In this document: positions 30,016-37,708 of the stretch, one piece after another
Layout: each line of letters begins with the position of its first letter
How positions within the stretch are numbered: the stretch's first letter is position 1
Assembly: GCA_937912125.1 (NCBI GenBank)
Contig: CALDOK010000329.1
Span: 1-37,708 of the forward strand
DNA length: 37,708 nt
Direction of reading: 5' to 3'
DNA from: an uncultured Pseudomonadota bacterium
Lineage (GTDB): Bacteria > Myxococcota_A > UBA796 > JAFGLY01
Notes under the pieces: generated by a model
What the model was told of the DNA's origin: nothing
Seen by the model: the letters and a program-made list of their open reading frames with translations, nothing else
Databases searched by the model: none
Translations under genes and position numbers: made by a program

Positions 30016-33000
30016 TCAGTTCTCCTCGAGGGTGGCGGTGAGGTCGATCTCTGTCTCGCCACGCTTCAGGTGCACCGTGACGGTGTCACCGGGCTTGTGT
30101 GTCTTCAGGGCGGTGCTCAGGTCGCGCAGGCCTTGCAGGGTGGTGTCGTCCACTGTGAGCAGCACGTCGCCGGCCAGGATGCCCGCCTTGGCGGCGGGGG
30201 AGCCCTCGCGGACCTCCTGGACCTTCACGCCAGGGCCACCGAAGGCGAAGTCGGGGGTGGTGCCCAGGCTGACCTTGCGGGCACCGGGCTGCCCGCCGCC
30301 GGGATGGCCGCTGGGGTGCCCGCCTGCGGTGGGGTGCCCACCGGGATGGCCGCCCGCCTTGGGGCCGGCCCGCAGGCCGAGCTCGAGGCTGGGGGACAGG
30401 GGATCGCGGCGCTCGGCCAGGTAGTCCACCACCTGCCAGGCCGCCTCGGCCACCGCGGCCAGGCCGTCGCGGTCGATCTTGTCGGCGGTGTCGGTGGGCT
30501 TGTGGTAGTCGGCGTGGGGGCCGGTGAAGAGCTGGATGGCGGGGATGCCGGCGTCCAGGCAGGCCATGTCGTCCGACGCGTCCAGGGGCTCGGGCACGAT
30601 GGCCACGTCGATGCCCGTGGTGTAGCCCACGCCCATCATGATGAAGCGCCACTCCCGGGCGGAGCTGGCGTTGAGCACGTAGAGCCGGCCGCTGGACAGA
30701 CGCCCCACCGAGTCGAGGTTGAGGCAGGCGAAGGGGGCCGCGGCGCCCATGCTCTCCACCAGGGCCTTCGAGCCGATGGCGCCGACCTCTTCGGCGCTGG
30801 TGACCGCGAAGATCACCGGCCGGGCCCGGGGAGGCTCGGCCGCCAGGGCGCCGGCCAGACCCAGCAGGGTGGCCACGCCGCTGGCGTTGTCGTCGGCGCC
30901 AGGGTGGATCTGGCCGCGACGGTCGGCGGGGGCGCCGGCCTCGCCCAGGCCCAGGTGATCGAGGTGGGCCATGACCAGGATGGGCTGATCGGCCAGGGCC
31001 GGGTCAGTGCCTGGGATGCGGGCCACGACGTTGGTGCCGGGGAAGGGCGCCCCGCCCATGCGGAAGCTCTGGAGGTAGCCGCCCTCGTCGCCGGCGCCTT
31101 CGAGGCCCAGGCGCTCCATCTCGGTGGCGACCGCGGCGGTGGCCTCGAGCAGCCCTGGGGAGCCCAGGCCGCGGCCCTTCAGGGCTGGATCGGCCAGCCG
31201 GTCCACCCAGGCGCCCAGGGCGTTGGCCTGGAAGCGGGGGGGCAGCTCGGCCATGGCCGCGCGCTCGGGTGCGGCGAAGGGGACCAGGGGCTGGTCGCTC
31301 AGGTTCACCGTCAGGGGTGAGCCCTGCGCTTCCCACAGGCCCTTCATCACGTTGGTGGGATCGTCGCCGTCGAAGCCCAGGTAGCCGTACTTGCTGTAGT
31401 GGGGCAGCTTGCGGGCCAGGCCGGGGATGGCGGTGACGGGGTCGGCGGCCACCCAGGCCCAGGCGGCGTTGGGCTCGCTGGGGGCGCGGCCCACCAGCAC
31501 CAGGCTGTGGTCGAGCAGAGGCATGACCTCGGCGCCGATCTGGATCATGCCCATGGCCGACCTGCGGCGGCCATGGGCCGCGTCGTTCGAACCGGCGACA
31601 CCGGAGGTGTCGCGGTTCAACGACACGCCGGCCCCGGTCAACTCTTCCACCGTGGCGGCGTGGGCGTTGTCGTAGCCCAGCACCCATGCGCCGTGGGCGG
31701 GCAGAGCCTCGAGCTCGCTGTCCAGTACCTGCTCAGCCTCGGGCTCCCAGGCGGTGGCCAGGGCCTTCCAGGCCGCGAGCTCTTCGGCGTTGGCTTCGGA
31801 CGGCAGCACGAAGATGGCCGCGTCGTCGCCCTGGACCGTGGACAGGGCCGGTGGCACCTCGTGGGGGTCCAGGTCGCGCATGAGATCGAACATGGGGTCC
31901 ACGTCGATCCGCAGGGGCTGGGCGTCGCAGGGCAGCACGGCCTTGCAGAGCTTCTCTGTGCAGTCCACCAGGTGCCAGGCGGGCTCGGCCACGCCCTTCA
32001 TGGTCACGGCCACGGGCACCTGGAGGGGGAAGGCCTCGGCAGACTGGGCCTGCTCGAGCTCCAAGGCCACCACCCAGGGGTGGGCGTCGGCCACGTGGGC
32101 CTCGGCGCTGGCGATGCGCAGGGCGGGAGCGCCGGTGCGGGCGACCCAGGGCTCCATGAAGGCCTGGGAGCCAGGCTGCTGGCCCTCGAAGGCCGCGGCC
32201 AGGTCGCCCCAGCTCGCGCTGGACCACTGGTGCTTGGTGTAGAAGTCGGCGAGGGCTGCGGTGAAGGCTTCGTCGCCCAGGCGGCGGCGCAGCATGTGGT
32301 AGAGCATCATGCTCTTGCCGTACCCAACGGCCTCGGAGGCGGCGGAGCTGCGGGCGCCGAAGGCGGCCAGGGGGAAGTCGTCGCCGCTGCCCACGAAGTC
32401 GTCGTACTTCTTGAGGGCGGTGCGGCGGTACAGGGCGGCCTCACCCTTCTGCTCCGAGATGAGGTGGTCGGCCATGTAGCTGGTGATGCCCTCGCACCAG
32501 TTGCCGGTGGCGTAGTCCACGTAGACCGAGTTGCCCCACCAGTTGTGCAGTAGCTCGTGGGGGTAGCTCGAGGACAGGATCCAGGGGAAGCGCATCACCT
32601 TGGAGCCCAGCAGCGTGAAGCCGGGCATGCCGTAGCCGGTCTCCCAGAAGTTCTCGACCAGGGCGAAGCTGGGGTAGGGGTAGGCGCCCAGCAGGCCCTC
32701 GTACATGGTGGCGTAGCGGCGGGTGGCTTCGGCGAAGCGGTGGGCCAGGCCCGGGTCGGGCTCGCGCAGGAAGGCGTGGAAGATCAGGCCATCGAGGTCC
32801 ACGGTGCTCTCGATGAAGGGCCCGGCCACCAGGTGGGCTTCTTCGGTGGGCTGGAGCATCTCCCAGCGCAGCTCGCGGCGGCCCTCGGGCAGGGCGTGGA
32901 CTGTGCGCTCGCCCTGGCTCACCACGTCCCAGGCAGGATCGAGGTCGCGGACGTCGAGGGTGTAGGTGAGCAGGTCCGCGCCGAAGTCGGGCACCCAGGC

Positions 33001-33450
33001 GCTGGCGCCGCCCAGGTAGACCCCGCGCTCCTCGATGGTGCCGGGGGTCTCGGAGAAGCCGCGCTGGTAGTCGTCCTCGCCGGCGGTGATGGGGTGGTCC
33101 AGGGGGCCGCCGTAGCGCAGGATCACCGTGTCGCCGGCCTTGCGCTTGCGGGTGAGCTGCCAGGACTCGAGGGGCACCTGGGCCTCGTCCGCGGCGTCGT
33201 TGATACCCACGAAAGGCGCGACCTCGCCATCGGGGGCCGGCTTGAGGCGCCAGGTCTTGGTGATCAGCTCGGGGGTCATTCCCGCGTGCAGCACGAAGTG
33301 GTAGATGCCGTCTTGGTCCGGCTCGAGGCCGCTGGTGTCGATCTGGTCCTCGACGATCAGCCGGTGTTCGGCCGGGTAGAGCTCGACGACAAGCTCGTGG
33401 TGTACGGGCTTGGCGACAGCGAGGGGGGCGAGGATCAGGGTGAGGAGCAC
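30016..33450 (-). CDS. Exported peptidase: M1-like domain, M28 domain and C-terminal PDZ
   Basis: A 1144-residue protein carrying two peptidase-like domains. Start GTG 33450 is supported by GGAGG four bases upstream. A signal peptide (MLLTLILAPLAVA) is followed by an M1 aminopeptidase-like part, residues about 15-440, with ENFWETGYGMPG (266-277), HELLH (298-302) and Glu320, i.e. the HExxH-x18-E zinc site. Residues about 740-1010 are an M28 aminopeptidase domain with its metal ligands His829, Asp853, Glu887/888, Asp913 and His983. A Gly/His/Pro linker (about 1032-1055) leads to a PDZ domain (about 1065-1140). All catalytic residues I can check are present, so both domains may be active. The pairing is unusual. 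Cotranscribed with the 29145 membrane protein. Likely periplasmic or secreted protein degradation. Confidence 0.88.
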   Translation of the reverse strand: MLLTLILAPLAVAKPVHHELVVELYPAEHRLIVEDQIDTSGLEPDQDGIYHFVLHAGMTPELITKTWRLKPAPDGEVAPFVGINDAADEAQVPLESWQLTRKRKAGDTVILRYGGPLDHPITAGEDDYQRGFSETPGTIEERGVYLGGASAWVPDFGADLLTYTLDVRDLDPAWDVVSQGERTVHALPEGRRELRWEMLQPTEEAHLVAGPFIESTVDLDGLIFHAFLREPDPGLAHRFAEATRRYATMYEGLLGAYPYPSFALVENFWETGYGMPGFTLLGSKVMRFPWILSSSYPHELLHNWWGNSVYVDYATGNWCEGITSYMADHLISEQKGEAALYRRTALKKYDDFVGSGDDFPLAAFGARSSAASEAVGYGKSMMLYHMLRRRLGDEAFTAALADFYTKHQWSSASWGDLAAAFEGQQPGSQAFMEPWVARTGAPALRIASAEAHVADAHPWVVALELEQAQSAEAFPLQVPVAVTMKGVAEPAWHLVDCTEKLCKAVLPCDAQPLRIDVDPMFDLMRDLDPHEVPPALSTVQGDDAAIFVLPSEANAEELAAWKALATAWEPEAEQVLDSELEALPAHGAWVLGYDNAHAATVEELTGAGVSLNRDTSGVAGSNDAAHGRRRSAMGMIQIGAEVMPLLDHSLVLVGRAPSEPNAAWAWVAADPVTAIPGLARKLPHYSKYGYLGFDGDDPTNVMKGLWEAQGSPLTVNLSDQPLVPFAAPERAAMAELPPRFQANALGAWVDRLADPALKGRGLGSPGLLEATAAVATEMERLGLEGAGDEGGYLQSFRMGGAPFPGTNVVARIPGTDPALADQPILVMAHLDHLGLGEAGAPADRRGQIHPGADDNASGVATLLGLAGALAAEPPRARPVIFAVTSAEEVGAIGSKALVESMGAAAPFACLNLDSVGRLSSGRLYVLNASSAREWRFIMMGVGYTTGIDVAIVPEPLDASDDMACLDAGIPAIQLFTGPHADYHKPTDTADKIDRDGLAAVAEAAWQVVDYLAERRDPLSPSLELGLRAGPKAGGHPGGHPTAGGHPSGHPGGGQPGARKVSLGTTPDFAFGGPGVKVQEVREGSPAAKAGILAGDVLLTVDDTTLQGLRDLSTALKTHKPGDTVTVHLKRGETEIDLTATLEEN

Positions 33451-33559
33451 GGAGCCTCCGGGGCCGGGAAGGCTCGCCTCATAACGCAGGAACGAGGTCT
33501 CTCACGCGGTCGGCTGCGACATCCTGTATGCTCGCACTGTGGTCACCCGGGAGGAGTCC
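33451..33559. promoter_or_regulatory. Divergent spacer with the GGAGG site of the peptidase gene
   Basis: This 109-base spacer separates the GTG start of the peptidase from the ATG of a small lipoprotein gene. GGAGG (minus strand, 33455-33459) decides the GTG start; GAGGAG (33551-33556) serves the lipoprotein. Clear promoter boxes were not recognised. Confidence 0.4.
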
Positions 33560-33904
33560 ATGGCGCCCTCGAGCAAGATCCCCACATCGGTGCTGGTGGC
33601 GCTGGGGCTGGTGGGCTGCACCCACAGCTCCGTGTGTTTGAGCTTCGCACCTTGTCTCTCGGACACTGTCGATCACGACACGGGGGACACCCTGGGCGCT
33701 TGCTTGAGCATCGCCGAGAGCGGCGACAGCGGGCAGGACACCGCAGACACCGGCTGCGACAGCGGCGACACCGGCTGCGAAGAGCCCGAGACCAGCGAGG
33801 CGCTCGGCCGCCGTGGGGTCAGCCTGGCCGACCGAGCCGGCGCTCTCTTGGCGCTGGCGCCCGTGCTGCCCGACGACGTGCTGGCGCGGTTGAAGAGGGA
33901 GTAG
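33560..33904 (+). CDS. Small Cys/Asp-Thr-Gly-rich lipoprotein
   Basis: A 114-residue predicted lipoprotein. Start ATG 33560 has GAGGAG three to four bases upstream and gives MAPSSKIPTSVLVALGLVGC, with an L-V-G-C lipobox. The mature part begins with CTHSSVCLSFAPC and contains a run of Ser/Asp/Thr/Gly with regularly placed Cys (DTADTGCDSGDTGCEE, residues about 57-72). The C-terminal 30 residues are a possible amphipathic helix (RAGALLALAPVLPDDVLARL). No family recognised. It is the only plus-strand gene in the 26733-37601 block and is flanked by genes of opposite strand. Confidence 0.65.
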   Translation: MAPSSKIPTSVLVALGLVGCTHSSVCLSFAPCLSDTVDHDTGDTLGACLSIAESGDSGQDTADTGCDSGDTGCEEPETSEALGRRGVSLADRAGALLALAPVLPDDVLARLKRE

Positions 33905-33958
33905 GCCTGGATCGGGGCGCGGTTGCCCGACGGTCCCGCCATCTCTGGCGCAGATGAA

Positions 33959-35116
33959 TCATCTGGGGGCGCTGTGGCGGTGCTTGGGCTTGGAGCACCC
34001 TCCCTTGCCCCTGCGGTGCGCCCGCCTGCGGCCGAACAGGGTGGCCCCCAGCACTCCCAGCACCAGCCAGGGCAGCTGGCGGCGGGGGACGGCGCTGCAG
34101 CCCAGGTCGCAGCTGGGTAGCTCGGTGGTCAGGTTGACCTGGCAGTCGGGCAGGGGGGCCTCGTCGAGGTTCAGCTCCACCAGCTCCGCCTCGGCGGCGT
34201 AGAACTGCAGCCAGATGCAGCTGTCCAGCCCGGTGGTCTCGCAGGTCTCGCAGGGCATGCCGAACCTGGACATCAGCTCGCAGGTGTTCTCCCAGGACGC
34301 GGTGCCCGTGTCGTCCTCGAACTTCACCGCCACGTCGATCAGGTCGATGATGGCTCCCAGCTCGATCCCAGCGGCCTGTCCGGCCTGGGCGTCCAGGCCC
34401 AGGTGCAGGCTCAGGTCCGTGCCCTCGATGCCAGGCTTGGTGGACAGTTCGAGCTGCTCGCGGCTCCAGCTGAGCTCGCCGGAGGCGCTCAGGGTGGCCT
34501 GGTCCTCGAGGTAGCGGCAGGCGGCGATCGCGCCGTCGTCGAGCTCCTGGATCAGCCGGAAGTCCACCTGCTCACCTTCGACCGCCACGAACTCGATCCA
34601 CACTGGCCCTGGCAGGAGCTGGGCGAGGATGTCGCCCGTGCCTCGGCACTCGTGGACCGAGGCTGGGTCGAGCCGGAAGGCCTTGCCCTCGAGGCCCGCT
34701 GCGCTGAACGACGGGTCCCGACCGAAGGGTTGGACGCTGTGGGGGGTGGGCAGCTCGACGCTGATGTCTTGGCTGCCCCCGCTGCTCAGGTCGAAGTCCT
34801 GGATGAGCAGGGCGCTGTACTCTCCCGCCGGGAGACCCTCGGGGGCCTGCCAGCGCCGGCTGCAGCGGTCCATGGCAAGGATGGGCCAGGCCGTGCCGTC
34901 CTGGTCCAGCAGCGAGACGGCCTCGGCGCCGGTGATCTCGGCGGCGGCGGCGCAGGTGGTGTTCAGGACCACCTCGATGCCATCCCAGGGGGCCGAGCCC
35001 ACGGCGTCGTAGCCGGACAGCAGGACGGGATCCTCGTCGCAGGTGGCGGTGTCGTCCTTCGTCGCGTTGTGGCAGGCCACGCCCATCAGCATGAGCCACG
35101 GTGTCCAGCGCGTCAT
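33959..35116 (-). CDS. Surface protein with MYXO-CTERM-like tail, function unknown
   Basis: A 385-residue exported protein. Start ATG 35116 has AGGAG about seven bases upstream. The N-terminus (MTRWTPWLMLMGVAC) is a signal sequence with a borderline lipobox (Gly at -3). Residues about 20-330 are a beta-rich, Cys-containing region without a recognised motif; a cluster CETCETTGLDSC lies near residue 290-305. The C-terminus has LGCSAVPRRQ, a 16-residue hydrophobic helix and GRRRAHRRGKGG, i.e. a MYXO-CTERM-like sorting tail, but with a longer basic end than usual. If both signals are real the protein would be anchored at both ends until processed. Likely in one transcript with the GNAT gene (84-base gap). 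Confidence 0.75.
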   Translation of the reverse strand: MTRWTPWLMLMGVACHNATKDDTATCDEDPVLLSGYDAVGSAPWDGIEVVLNTTCAAAAEITGAEAVSLLDQDGTAWPILAMDRCSRRWQAPEGLPAGEYSALLIQDFDLSSGGSQDISVELPTPHSVQPFGRDPSFSAAGLEGKAFRLDPASVHECRGTGDILAQLLPGPVWIEFVAVEGEQVDFRLIQELDDGAIAACRYLEDQATLSASGELSWSREQLELSTKPGIEGTDLSLHLGLDAQAGQAAGIELGAIIDLIDVAVKFEDDTGTASWENTCELMSRFGMPCETCETTGLDSCIWLQFYAAEAELVELNLDEAPLPDCQVNLTTELPSCDLGCSAVPRRQLPWLVLGVLGATLFGRRRAHRRGKGGCSKPKHRHSAPR

Positions 35117-35200
35117 CGATGTCTCCTCTCCGTGCTCCTGGGGGGAGCTTCGCTCGAGGCTCCGGGGGCGTCAAGCGCGTTGTGACGGGGCCTTCCAGGG

Positions 35201-35686
35201 TCAGGGCATCGACCGGGACATCATGAGGAAGGTCCCCGGCCCCAGCGCGGTGGTGCGCTCCACGGTCCCAGCCGGCTCGAAGCCGGCGGCTGCGTAGCAG
35301 CGAGCTGCCCGGGTGTTCCAGTCGCGCACCTCCAGCCACAGGGGGGCGTCGGGGCGTCGGTGCCGGTGTTCGACCCAACCCAGGGTCACGCAGCGGCCAC
35401 CGAGACCGCCTCCGCAGCGCTCCGGGTGCAGGCCGACGCCCAGCATCCAGCGGCCCCCGTGGCTGCTGAGGCGCAAGTAGGCCACCAGCTCGTCTCGGCC
35501 GGTCGTCACCGCCAGGAACTCCCGCGCGCGGATCTCAGGGATGCCCAGGCCGTAGCCCTCGGTGAGGACTCGGTCCCAGGGGCCCATGTCGTAGATGTCC
35601 CAAGGAGCCGGATAACGCCAGGCGCAGACCTCGCGGGCCTGGGTCTCCGACAGGGCACTCAGCGCCAGGGGAAGGGGTGGGGTCAT
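35201..35686 (-). CDS. GNAT-family N-acetyltransferase
   Basis: A 161-residue acyl-CoA-dependent N-acetyltransferase. The acetyl-CoA loop motif RxxGxG-like is in LHPERCGGGLGGRCV (residues about 86-100), with an extra Gly. The motif B segment LWLEVRDWNTRAARCYAAAGF (about 116-136) is the usual signature that positions the CoA pantetheine arm. Start ATG 35686 follows directly after an unremarkable 60-base gap from the aldo/keto reductase gene. The acceptor (an amino acid, a small amine or a protein N-terminus) is not visible from sequence. It may be cotranscribed with its minus-strand neighbours. Confidence 0.88.
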   Translation of the reverse strand: MTPPLPLALSALSETQAREVCAWRYPAPWDIYDMGPWDRVLTEGYGLGIPEIRAREFLAVTTGRDELVAYLRLSSHGGRWMLGVGLHPERCGGGLGGRCVTLGWVEHRHRRPDAPLWLEVRDWNTRAARCYAAAGFEPAGTVERTTALGPGTFLMMSRSMP

Positions 35687-35746
35687 GGTGGTGATCCAGC
35701 GGCGCGCGGGTGGCGGTGACGCCCGTTCGGGAGGCGCTGTGGGAGT

Positions 35747-36892
35747 TTAGCCCCCGAAGCTCTCGGCCACCTGGGGCATGATGGTGGCGATCTCGATGCT
35801 CTGGGGGCACCTGGCCTCACACTCCCCGCACTGTACGCAGGCGCTGGCCTTCTCGTGCTCCGCCATCAAGCGGTACATGACGTTGTTGTGCTGGTCCTGT
35901 CGGCCCTCGAAGGCCACCTTGTCGTTGTACAGCTCGAAGTTCCGGGGGATGTTCACCCCCTGGGGGCAGGGCAGGCAGTAGCGGCACTTGGTGCAGCGCA
36001 CGGGGTAGGCGGCGACCAGGGCCTCGGCGGCGGCCTGGAAGTGGTCCTGGTCGGCGTCGCCGTAGCACCCCGCGCGGGAGGCGCGGGCGTGGTCGAGGTT
36101 CTCTTCGAGCTGGGCCATGGTGCTCATCCCCGAGAGCACCGTGCTGACGCCGGGCTGATCCCACAGCCAGTGCAGGGCCTTGCCCACGGGACGCTGGTCC
36201 GCGGGGGTGATCCGGGCCAGCGCGGCCAGTACGGAGGGCGGCGGGCTGACCAGCTCGCCTCCCAGCAGCGGCTCCATGACCACCACCGCGAGCCCCTTCG
36301 CGGCGGCGTACTCCAGCCCCGCCCGGCCGGCCTGCACGGTGGTGTTGGCCCAGTTGTACTGGATCTGGGCCATGGCCCAGCCTTCGTAGGCGTCCACGAT
36401 CTCGCGGAACAGGGGCAGATCGCCGTGGAAGGAGAAGGCGATGTGGCCGATCTTGCCAGCCTGGCGGGCGTCCTCGAGCTGGCCGATCAGCTCGTACCGC
36501 TCAGTGATCTCCCAGAAGGGACGCTGCAGGGCGTGGAGGAGGTAGACGTCGATGTGATCGCGCCCGAGCCGCTGGAGTTGCTCATCCAGGAAGGGCGCCA
36601 CGAGGGGGTTGCTGTCGCCGATCAGCCAGGTGGGCAGCTTGGTGGCCACCCGGACCCGCTCCCCGTAGCCGTCGCGCAGGGCTTCGCCGCAGAGGCCTTC
36701 GCTCGCCCCGCCGTGGTAGGGCCAGGCCGTGTCCAGGTAGTCCACGCCGGCATCGATGGCGTGGCGGATCATGCGGATGGCCTGGGGGCGATCGATGTCG
36801 GCCTGGTCGTCCGAGCGCAGGGGCAGGCGCATGGCGCCGAAGCCCAGGGCGCTGACCTGGAAGTCGTGGGAGCCGAAGGGGCGGTGCTGCAT
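35747..36892 (-). CDS. Aldo/keto reductase with ferredoxin-like 4Fe-4S domain
   Basis: A 381-residue protein. Residues 1-280 are an aldo/keto reductase TIM barrel with catalytic Asp54, Tyr59 and Lys86 (LDTAWPYHGG, VRVATKLP) and HIDVYLLHAL later. The C-terminal region has two 4Fe-4S motifs, CTKCRYCLPCP (Cx2Cx2Cx2CP) and CVQCGECEARCP (Cx2Cx2Cx3CP), as in the known ferredoxin-type aldo/keto reductase subfamily. Such proteins probably transfer electrons from NAD(P)H to the clusters or the reverse; the substrate is unknown. Start ATG 36892 lies four bases after the stop of the BAX-inhibitor-like gene, so the two are translationally coupled. Confidence 0.92.
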   Translation of the reverse strand: MQHRPFGSHDFQVSALGFGAMRLPLRSDDQADIDRPQAIRMIRHAIDAGVDYLDTAWPYHGGASEGLCGEALRDGYGERVRVATKLPTWLIGDSNPLVAPFLDEQLQRLGRDHIDVYLLHALQRPFWEITERYELIGQLEDARQAGKIGHIAFSFHGDLPLFREIVDAYEGWAMAQIQYNWANTTVQAGRAGLEYAAAKGLAVVVMEPLLGGELVSPPPSVLAALARITPADQRPVGKALHWLWDQPGVSTVLSGMSTMAQLEENLDHARASRAGCYGDADQDHFQAAAEALVAAYPVRCTKCRYCLPCPQGVNIPRNFELYNDKVAFEGRQDQHNNVMYRLMAEHEKASACVQCGECEARCPQSIEIATIMPQVAESFGG

Positions 36893-36896
36893 GGGA

Positions 36897-37601
36897 TCAG
36901 CGCCGCAGCCGCATCAGGAGGGTGAGCACGTTCCAGTACAGCACCAGCACGCCCATGGTGATCAGGTAGGCGCCCTCGACCGTCTGCTGCGCGCGGAGGC
37001 GGTGAAGCACGGCGTTGATCTGGTACAGCAGCCCGCCCGCCGACACCACGACGAACACACCGGAGAGCAGCACGCCCAGCCCGCCTCCGATGGGGAAGAC
37101 GAAGGAGACCACCATCAGCACCAGCATGGGCAGGGACACGGCGGCCAGGCCGGCCTTGAGCATGGAGAACTCGCGGGGGCCGCTCCACAGGTAGGCGGTC
37201 ATGCCCGCGGCGGCGAAGCCCACCAGCGCCATGGCCTCGAAGACCAGGACGAAGGGGCTGCCCATGCTGATGCCCACGCTGATGGCCGCCAGCAGCAGGT
37301 AGCCCATGGCGATGCCCTGGAAGACCGCCGCCAGCACGAAGCCCAGCAGGCGCTGGCCACCGAAGACCAGGCGCGAGCAGCCGCTCTGAGCTGCGAAGAA
37401 GGAGCCCAGCACGATGACGAACATGGGCAGGCGACCCTGCAGCATGGGCACCGCCCCCACGACGAACGCCGAGATCAGCCCTGTGATCGCGGAGATTCCG
37501 AGGCCGAAGACCGTGAGGACGAGCACCTTCTTGAGGTAGTCGACGCGCTGTTCGGGCAGCGCGCCAGCGAGGGCACGGGGATGGGTGCCAGCGTAGGCCA
37601 T
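36897..37601 (-). CDS. BAX inhibitor-1/YccA-like membrane protein
   Basis: A 234-residue integral membrane protein of the BI-1/YccA (UPF0005) family, with about seven hydrophobic helices from residue 25 to 230. The C-terminal segment (YQINAVLHRL...YLITMGVLVLYWNVLTLLMRL) matches the family pattern of the last two helices, in which a YDTQ-like motif is here YQIN. Members are linked to membrane protein quality control (YccA inhibits the FtsH protease) and calcium leak. Start ATG 37601 has a clear AAGGAGG (37608-37614) five bases upstream. It is the first gene of a two-gene unit with the aldo/keto reductase. Confidence 0.88.
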   Translation of the reverse strand: MAYAGTHPRALAGALPEQRVDYLKKVLVLTVFGLGISAITGLISAFVVGAVPMLQGRLPMFVIVLGSFFAAQSGCSRLVFGGQRLLGFVLAAVFQGIAMGYLLLAAISVGISMGSPFVLVFEAMALVGFAAAGMTAYLWSGPREFSMLKAGLAAVSLPMLVLMVVSFVFPIGGGLGVLLSGVFVVVSAGGLLYQINAVLHRLRAQQTVEGAYLITMGVLVLYWNVLTLLMRLRR

Positions 37602-37646
37602 GGTGGCCTCCTTGGGTTCTGTGTCGTCCCGAAGCTAGCCACCCAT

Positions 37647-37662
37647 CGCTTCGCGTGAAGCG
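37647..37662. repeat. Perfect inverted repeat CGCTTC/GAAGCG
   Basis: CGCTTC (37647-37652) and GAAGCG (37657-37662) flank the loop GCGT, giving a six-base-pair hairpin in the region upstream of the BAX-inhibitor-like gene. Confidence 0.7.
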
Positions 37663-37667
37663 TTCAC

Positions 37668-37693
37668 CGGGCATCTGCTGCCGCAGATGCCTG
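37668..37693. repeat. Long perfect inverted repeat in the window-edge spacer
   Basis: GGCATCTGC (37670-37678) and GCAGATGCC (37683-37691) flank the loop TGCC: nine perfect pairs, extendable to eleven with one G-T wobble. AGGAGG at 37701-37706 follows on the plus strand and may be the ribosome site of a gene starting just past the window; if so, the hairpin is in that gene's leader, otherwise it could be a terminator or an operator. Confidence 0.75.
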
Positions 37694-37708
37694 CGGGCCG
37701 AGGAGGTA

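Noticed and set aside
32557-33957. 466-codon plus-strand open frame opposite the M1-like domain
   Set aside because: Shadow of the peptidase gene; the real plus-strand gene at the end of this stretch is the small lipoprotein in another frame.

Overview
This is a high-G+C, densely coded bacterial chromosome segment, most likely from a member of the Myxococcota (myxobacteria in the broad sense), possibly an uncultured lineage. The reasons are: three proteins end in a MYXO-CTERM-like sorting tail (Gly-Cys, hydrophobic helix, Arg cluster); there is a Hanks-type Ser/Thr kinase with a long extra region; lipoproteins and secreted proteins are rich in Asp/TSP3/MopE-like calcium-binding repeats; and there is a HEAT-repeat pilus ATPase. 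No tRNA, rRNA, insertion sequence, integrase, CRISPR array or phage gene was seen, and base composition looks even throughout, so this reads as ordinary core/accessory chromosome.

Layout. 1-2435 (minus): a B12-binding-like radical SAM enzyme followed by an Asp-repeat lipoprotein. 2575-4023 (plus): a SAM methyltransferase and a DUF6940-like protein. 4020-20342 (minus): a long same-strand block. In transcription order it runs FG-GAP lipoprotein fragment boundary aside: HEAT-repeat/PilT fusion ATPase, PilT ATPase, TPR-like Ser/Thr kinase and a polytopic membrane protein with overlapping or nearly touching ends; then a PHP/DUF3604 surface protein, an ECF sigma factor, a membrane-anchored YfbK-type VWA protein with an anti-sigma-like N-terminus, and a second polytopic membrane protein. 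The FG-GAP/CARDB-like lipoprotein (18384-20342) lies at the promoter-proximal end on the right. 20436-21170 (plus): an uncharacterised membrane protein. 21186-23240 (minus): a membrane-anchored GMC oxidoreductase. 23391-26676 (plus): a membrane-tethered protein with what look like two HU-fold domains, a dGTPase-like HD hydrolase and a YprB-like RNase H-fold exonuclease. 26733-37601 (mostly minus): TSP3-repeat exported protein, trypsin-like protease, M1-like/M28/PDZ peptidase with a coupled membrane protein, small plus-strand lipoprotein, MYXO-CTERM-like protein, GNAT acetyltransferase, ferredoxin-type aldo/keto reductase and a BAX-inhibitor-1-like membrane protein.

How the genes may work together. 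The clearest unit is 10675-18335, where two pilus-retraction-type ATPases (one carrying about 550 residues of HEAT repeats), a kinase and a membrane protein are packed with stop/start contacts of 1-17 bases; this suggests phospho-regulated control of a type IV pilus or related motor (inference). The second unit is the ECF sigma/VWA pair joined by an ATGA overlap. A third is the envelope/secreted set (lipoproteins, MYXO-CTERM proteins, proteases), consistent with a predatory or surface-active lifestyle (inference). The most unusual single protein is the membrane-anchored tandem HU-like protein at 23391-24545. All assignments come from reading the sequence; no database search was run.
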